A DNA stretch of 64,000 nucleotides. It comes from Enoplolaimus lenunculus. Lineage: Eukaryota; Nematoda; Enoplea; Enoplida; Thoracostomopsidae. The notes below the pieces were generated by a model. It ran no database searches and was not told where the DNA came from. It saw nothing but the letters and a program-made list of their open reading frames with translations. Position 1 is the first letter of the stretch, and the number at the start of each line of letters is the position of its first letter. Position numbers and translations under genes: made by a program. The stretch covers positions 186,001 through 250,000 of the forward strand of contig JASANG010001546.1 in NCBI GenBank assembly GCA_030248215.1, read 5' to 3'. Shown piece by piece: positions 56,561-64,000 of this stretch.

Positions 56561-56736
56561 CAGTGGCGGATCCAGGATCTCAAAATGGGGGGGCCCAAAA
56601 TTTCACAGGTAAAATAAACTTACTTTTGAGGCATACACAAACCACGAACTTATGTCACAAAATTGCAATTGAATTTTTGTCGAGATGCTGTTGGGGGGGC
56701 CACGGCCGGGGTGGCCCCCCCATGGATCTGCCATTG
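56561..56736. mobile_element. hAT MITE family H with perfect 8-bp target duplication
   Basis: Ends CAGTGGCGGATCCAGGATCT and the complement of CATGGATCTGCCATTG. Both flanks are GACCTAAC (56553-56560 and 56737-56744). The CAGTGG start and the 8-bp duplication are hAT hallmarks. Confidence 0.92.
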
Positions 56737-57392
56737 GACCTAACCTACCCTGAAGGTCAACTTGTTACGTGGGCCAACATTTTAGAGTTTAGTAAAAAAA
56801 TGGATGAAAAAATATATTTTTTCTTGTAATGTTTTTAATTTTGAAACATTCGACACGGGGACTCGTCAGAAGCGCGCGGGTTCTGAGGAAGTGGGCACAA
56901 TAACCTGTATTATGATCAGCCATTGGTACGGAATACCAAGCATACCAATAACCAGCAGCGTTCGAACCAGTAAATGACAATCCTTAAAAATTTTAGCAAA
57001 AGATTTGACTTGTGCTATTTTTGTGCAAATTTTGGAATTTGCAAACGGCAAGAATTTGTGAGTTTGAAAGCTTATTGCTGACTGGTGATAGGGGCTACAC
57101 CCATTTGAGAATGTAACCCCTGAGCCTAATATAAGGATGACGTTAAGGATCAAAGTTCAACGTCCATTTCGTGGGTGCTAGTAGCCACAAGTGTGTCACG
57201 GGAACTCAGTCCCGTTAAAAATATTTGCCTCAACCCAGAAAAATTTTAGTTTTAATTGTAAGCTTGTTATTTCCACCGCATGATTCGCTTGAAATTGTTC
57301 CAACCTCACCTTGCAGGCTGATCTGGCTACAGGATTGGTTTCTTTTATTTGTCGTATTTATAACTGAGGTTAGTAATATCGATATATTCTAG

Positions 57393-57516
57393 AAACAAGT
57401 GGAAGGAGTACAAATTGAAATTCGTCAACGGCCGGGCAACGAAAAAGGTTTCGGATTCACTCTTAAAGGCGGCCGGCCTCGGCCTGATCCGATCACAATT
57501 TCCGCTGTCATTGTCG
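57393..57516 (+). CDS. LMO7-like scaffold, PDZ domain first half
   Basis: The acceptor is CGATATATTCTAG, phase 0, and the donor GTCG|GTACGT. It encodes strand betaA VEGVQIEIRQ, the carboxylate-binding loop GFGF followed by strand betaB (TLKGG), and strand betaC (PITISAVIV). PDZ domains bind the C-termini of partner proteins in this groove. The sequence most resembles the PDZ domains of LMO7, Shroom and PDLIM proteins. The last base joins two bases of the exon at 59403 to make Gly, giving VIVGTKADRNGLQVGDE without a gap. Confidence 0.9.
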
Positions 57517-57540
57517 GTACGTTTAATCGTTATATTTAGC

Positions 57541-57796
57541 CACACTGTAAATTTCAATGAGTTGATTAATAAATTCACCTACCGAGTTAGTTATTTCTGA
57601 ATTAATATCAGTATACATTAACTCTCTCTGAATTGAGTTGATTCTCACTCTGATTTGAGTTGACTCTGGGTGAGTTGATTGATTAACTCAGAATGATTTG
57701 ACTCAACTCAAAATTCTGAGTTCTGATAGTCCTAACTCAAACTGAATGATTCGATTCATTCTAAGTTAAATTTCAACTCATTGAGATTTACAGGGC
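57541..57796. mobile_element. MITE family T, copy 3, next to a splice donor
   Basis: CACACTGTAAATTTCAATGA at the left and the complement of TCATTGAGATTTACAGGG at the right. It begins 25 bases after the donor of the PDZ exon and is closely similar to the copy at 13661. Confidence 0.88.
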
Positions 57797-58338
57797 AGGA
57801 TAAAGTTTTATTAGCGTTTCAAATTTAAATTTAAAATTTTTTAAAACTGGCCAACCCCCCATCAACGAAAATTGGTTTTGTAAGTTTAGAGTTATTTCCA
57901 GTTTAATAAATTTTTGCCCAAAAATAGTTTTGTTCATGGATATTTACAGATTTGAAGATTAAACGCATTTACAAACAGTACGAAATTAAAATTTTGTTCC
58001 AGTGCTCACATGAGACACAGTTTTAAATTTAGCATTCAAAGATACCGAACGGCCAGGGGTGTTTACAAAGGGGATACGGGGTAATATTTCATCTTCCGAA
58101 ATTTATAGAAAATCGAAAAATTAGGCTTGTTGACTGATTTTATGGACGCTGGTGTAGAGGCGCAGCAGCCGGAGTGGGGGTAAGAGGGCGTGGCCCATTC
58201 GGTTTTGGAAGCCAGATAATTTTGCATAACATAGAATGGGAAATTTTACGAAAAAATATTAATGTTCCCCCAGCTTACAAAATATTAAAATTTGCGTCTC
58301 GATTGGCTTACGAACTTTTTTCCATCATTAGCTATGTG

Positions 58339-58644
58339 GGCCAATGTAAAGAACAGAGGCGGAACAGTATTATAAGCATATTCCTAAGCCTGAGGCTGAG
58401 CCTAAAGCCTAAACGAAAGAATGAGCATATTCCTAAGTCTAAGCCTAAGCCTAAGCTTAAGCGTAAGAATGAGTTTATTCCTAATACTAAGCCTAAGCGT
58501 AAGAATGACTTAATTCCTAACTCTAAGCCAAATCCTAAGCCAAAGCCTAAGCCTAAGCCAACCAAAAAAAATTAGTCTAAAGCTTAAGCTTACTCTATTG
58601 CAGTCCCACAGAAAAACTTTCCGCGTCTGATCTTTACATGGGCC
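58339..58644. mobile_element. hAT-like MITE family A with perfect 8-bp target duplication
   Basis: Ends GGCCAATGTAAAGAACAGAG and the complement of TCTGATCTTTACATGGGCC. The flanks are GCTATGTG on both sides (58331-58338 and 58645-58652). The interior shows early expansion, with three units of hexamers plus CGTAAGAATGAG. Confidence 0.93.
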
Positions 58645-58949
58645 GCTATGTGGCACCCCAACCCAAAGTATAAGGGCTCACTCGTTTTTTGATCAGAAAC
58701 TGCGCCCTACCCTTGAAGTGAAAAACATAGAAAAATGGGAGACACAAAGTGCTATTGATGTTCGCTTGAAAGCATGCACGTATCCAACGTAGCTTTCAGG
58801 TGGCTCAGTTCCCCTTGAATAGTTTTGGCCTCCCTAGAACGTTTTCAACCTTGATTGTAAGGCAACGAAAACACTTGTATGCACCTCCTGATAAATTTTT
58901 AGCTCCCTTTTGAATCTCATAAACAAATATTTTTAATATCGTAACATTC

Positions 58950-59300
58950 TAGGGGGGAACTTTAATAGATAGCACTTTAATTGATAGCCCTGGGGGGAGA
59001 CTTTAATTGATACCACTAGGGTGGACTTTAATTGATACCACTAGGGGGGACTTTAATTGATACCACTAGGGGGACTTTAATTGATACCACTAGGGGGACT
59101 TTAATTGATACCACTAGGGGGGACTTTAATTGATACCACTAGGGGGACTTTAATTGATACCATTAGGGGGACTTTAATTGATACCACTAGGGGGGACTTT
59201 AATTGATACCACTAGGGGAAACTTTAATTGATACCACTAGGGGGGACTTTAATTGATACCACTTGGGGGGACTTTAATTGATATTTAGGGGGGGAACTTT
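58950..59300. repeat. 25-bp minisatellite directly before PDZ exon 2
   Basis: About thirteen units of GGGGGACTTTAATTGATACC plus ACTAG, varying by one or two G bases (24-26 bp). It ends about 100 bases before the acceptor at 59402. The last units are altered to GATATTTAGGGGGGGAAC. Confidence 0.95.
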
Positions 59301-59402
59301 AATTGATCCGAAAAGTGGAACACGCAAAGAACAATAGATTCTGGCCTGACAGGAAAGGTGTAATTGTCGCCCAGGGCAACTTGAATTATTTGTTATTTGT
59401 AG

Positions 59403-59591
59403 GTACAAAGGCAGATCGAAACGGACTGCAAGTTGGAGACGAATTAGTCGCAGTAAACGACCAGCCTGTTCTTGGAAAAAGCGTCGCTGAAATAAATGGC
59501 GTTATTTTAACCGCAGCAGTCAGAACCGGATGCTTGAAACTCAACATTAAACGATATAAAGCTGTAGAAACATCAGCATCTGGTTTAGCGG
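59403..59591 (+). CDS. LMO7-like scaffold, PDZ domain second half
   Basis: The acceptor is TTATTTGTTATTTGTAG and the donor GCGG|GTAACT. It encodes GLQVGDELVAVND (strands betaD-betaE), the alphaB region GKSVAEINGVILTAA, and strand betaF CLKLNIKRYK. The match to the human LMO7 PDZ as I recall it (GLQIGDEIVAINN, then HLVMDVRRYGK) is close and is the main reason for the family call. The first residue of helix alphaB is Val rather than His, which predicts class II (hydrophobic-x-hydrophobic) ligands. Phase is 2 bases in and 1 out. Confidence 0.9.
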
Positions 59592-59624
59592 GTAACTCAA
59601 ACCAAGAGTGGATGATCGCTATTT

Positions 59625-59898
59625 AACAAGAGTGTGCAATTGGGCACATTCTGTGTAGAAAACAATGTACCCAGCAAGCGTTGCATTTTTGACCGGTCCC
59701 CCTTTATTTGGAGGGGGGTACAACCGGTGCGTACCGTGGCACTTTATGTATGCGGCGTCAAACATGCTCCCCTTATAGTTTAATTTAGGAGCATTCATGT
59801 AAAAGTGACTCCCTCTAAACAAGGGGGGCGGCCAAAAGCGTAACGCCCGGTGGTACATTTTGTATAAGCGGGTCCGCATGAGTTGCACACTCTTGTTA
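59625..59898. mobile_element. MITE family W, copy 5
   Basis: AACAAGAGTGTGCAATTGGG and the complement of GAGTTGCACACTCTTGTT. Interior GGAGGGGGGTAC and AAGGGGGGCGGCC. It begins 34 bases after the donor at 59591. Confidence 0.82.
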
Positions 59899-60295
59899 TT
59901 ATTCCCTCTTGCTCAAAGTAACATATTGTCGAAAATTCGCTTGTGGCAACACATTCGGATTTAGCCCACGCACCAGGTGATCCAGATTTGGGGTGTGTGC
60001 CCCCCGTCAGAAACTTTATTGTGATAACATGGTGAGGTCCCTACAAATTTTCCACCTTAAAAAATTGGCACATATATAGCATACAGTACAAATTGCGTTT
60101 CATAGCTTATGCAAGCCCGCCAGAAATTTCTGGATCTGCCGCTGACGCCACAATATATATATATCTATATATATGTATATATATCATGTCCATAAGACTT
60201 TTAGCTTTTAGAAAACATGGTTACTCAAAAGCAATGTCACGGCTTGGGTTTCCAAGTCTGTGGGACTGCGGGACGGGGTTCCCTTTTTAAATATT

Positions 60296-60838
60296 GGCTG
60301 GTTTCTGAAACTTTACTTTAGTACACCTTAGTTAGTAGTTAAATAGTGCTACGTAATTACTTAACCGTTTTGTCGTTTATAAAAGCGTACTTAACTTTAG
60401 TGAATACTTGAGTCGCGGACTAAATATGATATATTACAAATTTAACAGTTCTGGTACACCAACGTTGCTCTAGTCGAAATTGTAGACTCATGGTGCATTT
60501 TTGATATAAAGTAAAACTATTACTTTCTTGTATGAGCATGGCGCATATTCGGCGTTTGTTTTTTTAAAATGATAAGTATTTACTAGGTGTACGACCTTAA
60601 GTAATTACTTAAGCACAACTTAAGTAAATACTTTAGTATAATTTTGAAACCCGGCCAATTTATGCTTTAGTAATTACTTAACTCGCCCGAAGTAATTACT
60701 TACCTTTTTGAGCAAAATCAAATGAGCGCCAAATATGAGAAATTGTTATAACATGAAAGTAGCAGTTTTGCTTTTTATTAACGAGGCACCATGAGACTAC
60801 AATTGCAATTAGACCAAGATTAGTATGCCCGAACTGTC
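60296..60838. mobile_element. MITE family J (GGCTGGTTTCTGAAA end) with a further inverted segment
   Basis: GGCTGGTTTCTGAAACTTTA at 60296 faces the complement of TTTTGAAACCCGGCC at 60656. Internal ACTTAAGTAATTACTTAAG palindromes. The segment 60445-60590 is repeated inverted at about 60690-60838, so a second copy or a larger hairpin overlaps. Confidence 0.65.
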
Positions 60839-60859
60839 AGTGTGAGAATATATAAATTT

Positions 60860-60965
60860 AGCCAGATCAGGCGCGGAACTTCTTTCTGTGGGACTGCAAT
60901 AGAGTAAGCTTAAGCTTTTGACTAATTTTGTTGCTTGGGATAAGCGTTAGGTTTAAGACGTACGC
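60860..60965. mobile_element. MITE family A fragment
   Basis: AGATCAGGCGCGGAACTTCT, TCTGTGGGACTGCAATAGAG and AAGCTTAAGCTTTTGACTAA. The hexamer part and right end are lost. Confidence 0.7.
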
Positions 60966-61187
60966 TGGATTGGTTTTGATTGGAGGACTCAAGTCGTTAT
61001 AAAATACAATATACAGAAAATGGTTTGCAGTGATTTTGCCTTTCGTGTCGAAATTTGTTGGTGTCCATCCAATTGACATTTTCTGCGAACGTTCTTGTTT
61101 CCACACAATCCGGTATGAAGTTATCATTCAGCCAATCACAAACAATTCATTGCTTGTACTTGAATACGATTGGCTGTTATATTTTAG

Positions 61188-62027
61188 CAAATGCCCCCAG
61201 CGTCAAAATCAACCCTGATCGCTACTGGGCGCCGTACCGGTCGGCCGGCAAACTGGGGGACGTATCGAACCCTCGGCCAACGAGCATTTCCTACCGAGAT
61301 CATCCGGTCAAACCAGATGGGGGTGGATCCTTGGCGATGCCAGGTGGAACAAGCTCGCCAACACTGTCGCCAATCTCGTCACCGTCTTCCCAACTGACCA
61401 CCAGCGGTGTTGAAAGCTCATCCTCGCCAAACGGAAGCGGTGGGGGTAAAGACTTGGGATCCGGATATTCTAATCTGAAGTTTCCCGAGGTGACCGAGAC
61501 TAAACGCTACGAATTCAAGGGCGGTGGCAGCTCCGACGATAAAGTTGCAATTGAATCAACCACGGGCAAATGTAATTTACTAGGACAAGCCGATGCAACC
61601 GGTTTGGATCAAGCCAATCCCGAGATTACTGTAAATTCTAACAGCAAAATTAATCCAGAAAGTGATGCCGTCTGTCAGATCCTTAGTGCCGAGCCGTCTA
61701 ATTTATCCGCTAACTCTAAACCTGTGCCTGAGAGCTTAGCTCATGATTCGAAACCTTTAAATTGTAAAGAACCAGATCAGGCCGTAGGCTCTAAGAAGGC
61801 ACAAGAGCCTTATTTAGGGCCCACCAAAATAGCGTCTTATACGGTTTCGTCACTGGAACCAGAACGTCTGCCGGGGAAATTGTTCAATTTTGTACCCGAA
61901 TCCGAAAGGTCAAGTAAGAGAAGTGGCGTCAGTAGCAGCACCGGAAGTATCACTCCTGGCAGTTGTGATTTGGTGCCTTCGCGGCCGGCAGAAAAATGGC
62001 TCGATCGATATTCAGTGGATGAAAAAG
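61188..62027 (+). CDS. LMO7-like scaffold, long unstructured exon
   Basis: The acceptor is TGGCTGTTATATTTTAG. Two bases complete the Ala codon begun at 59591. The donor is AAAAAG|GTTTAT. About 280 codons are low-complexity, rich in Ser, Pro, Gly, Glu and Lys (SSPTLSPISSPSSQ, GSGGGKDLGSGYS), with a terminal RPAEKWLDRYSVDEK. No domain was recognised. In vertebrate LMO7 the stretch after the PDZ is likewise long and charged, followed by coiled coil and a C-terminal LIM domain. The frame stays open upstream to 61055, but that part lies before the acceptor and breaks phase with 59591. Confidence 0.85.
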
Positions 62028-62033
62028 GTTTAT

Positions 62034-62094
62034 TTATAATAATAATAATAATAATAATAATTATAATAATAATAATAATAATAATAATAACTAG
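62034..62094. repeat. (ATA)n microsatellite at a splice donor
   Basis: About 19 ATA/TAA units starting seven bases after the exon end at 62027. Read through, it adds a false isoleucine run. Confidence 0.95.
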
Positions 62095-62220
62095 TTAACC
62101 TGGTTCTACTCGCTATATTTAGGTTCGCGTCGCAACTTGAAACCCATTGAAACAATATGCATACATATTAACAAAACAAACGCCATACAAGTAATTTGGA
62201 TACATATATAAAATTCGGTT

Positions 62221-62275
62221 GCAACGTTGCTCAAAATACGTATGTGGGACGTTCCAGCTTTAATAATATGGATTG
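62221..62275 (+). repeat. ATACGTAT short repeat, copy 7
   Basis: GCAACGTTGCTCAAAATACG then TATGTGGGACGTTCCAGC and TTTAATAATATGGATTGG. One of the two best-preserved copies. Confidence 0.65.
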
Positions 62276-62679
62276 GCAGAGGCGTAGGCAGGTTTTTATT
62301 TCACGAGAGTATAATTTCACAAAAGATACTTTTATTGACGTCTTGGATGTAGAAAGTTAAGTTCCTGTTAACAATGCTGATTTCGTGTTCCTGCAAATTT
62401 CGGGACAGAATACAGCGCTTCTATCTATTGTTTATTCTAAGCCTGAGCCTGAGCCTAACCCTAAGGCCGCGTAGAAAAGTGAACAGGAGCCAATAATGGT
62501 TAGAGTTCATGTCAATTTTAAGGGCTTACCAACATAGCTGAAACCTAAGCTTAAGCCAAAGTCATTGCCGAAACCTGTGTCTAATCCTAAGTCTAAACCC
62601 AAAGCTAAGCCTTCCAGTCTCTTAGTTCACCAGTCATCCAATGCGCAGCAGCCAACAATTAGCATGAACCACGTACTTA

Positions 62680-62818
62680 AGTTAAGTAAATACTTAAGCT
62701 GCTGACTAAATTTGATATACTACATGTAATGACAAAAAATATAAGTATTTACTAAGTCGGCGACTTAAGTAATTACTTAAGTATAACATAAGTAAATGCG
62801 TAAGTAAGATTTCAGAAA
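62680..62818. mobile_element. MITE family J, truncated
   Basis: AAGTTAAGTAAATACTTAAG, TTAAGTAATTACTTAAGTAT and the right end ATTTCAGAAACCCAGCC. Confidence 0.65.
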
Positions 62819-62926
62819 CCCAGCCATTGAAATGTGTCAGTTGTTGATTGGATAAAAATTTAGACAATTTTGATTGGTCACACAATGGATTCTTAAAATT
62901 TTTTCATTAATTTTCAATTTTGCCAG

Positions 62927-63198
62927 ATATCACCGTAGCCAATTTGACATCGTACCCTCGTTGGAACTGCGTCACCCATAACGACAGCCCTCCATCAATT
63001 GGTGTGCTTTCTACTCACAGCGCGATCGCAAATGGATTCCCCGCATCTGACAGGGTTGTAAACCCGCCACCTATTCGAAATTTCACCCTCGCAGAACATC
63101 CGGGTCGACCCTTGTCTGTAACAACGTTTGCTCAACCTACTCCATCTCTGCCGCTGAAGGAACCAAGCACCCGTTGTGGTCAACAACAAGATTCAACG
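62927..63198 (+). CDS. LMO7-like scaffold, Pro/Ser-rich exon (last in window)
   Basis: The acceptor is TTTTCAATTTTGCCAG and the donor TCAACG|GTGAGT. Two bases join the single base left at 62027 to make Asp. The 91 codons contain RWNCVTHNDSPP, VNPPPIRNF and PTPSLPLKEPS, a proline-rich unstructured segment. It ends on a codon boundary and the gene must continue beyond the right edge. A LIM domain, expected at the C-terminus of this family, is not in the window. Confidence 0.8.
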
Positions 63199-64000
63199 GT
63201 GAGTTGAACTAGGCCTGTATAAGATGTCGTGGGGATATTGGAAATGTTCCAATTTCGAAATTTATGTTCAAGATCAATATTGTCAAATGTGTATAGCATC
63301 TATAACCAGTTAGCGATAGGTTTTCAAACTGACAAACTTCTGCAGTTGCGAAATTGAAAACTCTCACTGAAATACGGCAAAAATCAACTGAAGTACGAGA
63401 AAAAGGCTGAATATTAACGAACCTCACCAAATGATACGGGCGTAAACAAGAGAGGATATAGAGAGATATATCAACTCTAGAAATTTTGTGGCGAGACTAA
63501 AAATAACTCACTAAAGCGGGTTAGAATTCATAAACCCTAGTGGTCTAATGATCTTAGCTCCCGTTCAGATTTCTCTATACTAAGAATTTCCTTGAGGGTA
63601 CACACAGGGATCAACCGGATATTAATTTTACCATGTCAGTGTCCACTCTTGACTTGGTTGAAATTGCAGTCGCTACAAAATATCTAGTGTTTCGACATGT
63701 AAAAAGCAATTTTATAATATTTGGAACTACAACCGTAAATATTCGGTATCTGGTAGGTTTATACCGGATGCCGCAACCGGATACGGTTGTCGCTTTTGCC
63801 GATTATTAAACCGGAGCAGGATATCCGGTCGATCCGTGGTTCTTTACTCCCGCAGAAAAATTGCTGACTCCGCTCGTACATCGTGCAGTAGTCGAAATGG
63901 TTTTTGCGTCTGGGCAAAATGTTTCTGCATTTTTAAGCAAAAATATTTCTTAATTACACCGTTCAAACTCACTGCTGTCTATTTAACTTGATTCCGCTAT
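63199..64000. other. start of an intron running off the right edge
   Basis: No exon is supported. A motif TGTGTATAGCATCTATAACC at 63287 matches TGCATATATAGCATCTATGACC near 3523. CCGGAT/ATCCGG-rich sequence at 63745-63830 resembles the repeats at 29955-30065. Confidence 0.5.

Noticed and set aside
61055-61187. Upstream part of the long open frame ending at 62098
   Set aside because: It lies before a good acceptor at 61187 whose phase matches the preceding exon; it is intron read-through.

Overview
The window is animal nuclear DNA. Genes are split into short exons with consensus GT-AG borders and large AT-rich introns. The gene families are metazoan, and most of the DNA between exons is short non-autonomous DNA transposons and satellite-like arrays. 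The species cannot be fixed from the sequence. A compact AT-rich invertebrate genome is my reading and a tunicate is only a guess. No retroviral or LTR element was recognised.

Two protein-coding genes are visible, both on the plus strand. The first (about 679-12130) is the 3' part of a receptor tyrosine kinase. Seven phase-compatible exons (979, 4219, 8446, 9701, 10464, 11422, 11950) encode a complete and apparently active kinase domain with a long kinase insert and a very short tail, ending at a TAA at 12128-12130. A further short upstream exon is likely, and the extracellular and transmembrane parts lie outside the window or were not recognised. The second gene (26131 to beyond 63198) encodes a scaffold whose tryptophan/arginine-rich motif and PDZ domain resemble the LMO7/LIMCH1 junctional actomyosin proteins. 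Nine exons fit together in phase and the gene runs off the right edge. Neither a CH nor a LIM domain is seen in the window.

Layout: 1-640 unassigned; 679-12130 kinase gene, whose introns hold an 18-bp minisatellite (4846-6420), a foldback element (6620-7518) and a TTAGGC-type hexamer array (8822-9560); 12131-26098 intergenic, holding a 0.87-kb foldback, a 110-bp tandem repeat, a decayed hAT-like transposase and many MITEs; 26131-27364 first two exons of the LMO7-like gene; 27365-53691 a 26-kb repeat-filled intron; 53692-63198 clustered exons around the PDZ domain.

The most unusual feature is the MITE landscape. At least ten families can be separated by their terminal inverted repeats (TIRs). 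The commonest has GGCC(A/C)ATGTAAAG ends, carries an expandable CCTAAG hexamer, and has 8-bp target duplications that are perfect in three copies. Several families carry private tandem arrays inside, so MITEs here appear to seed minisatellites. The two genes show no obvious functional link beyond both being signalling or scaffold proteins of epithelial type.
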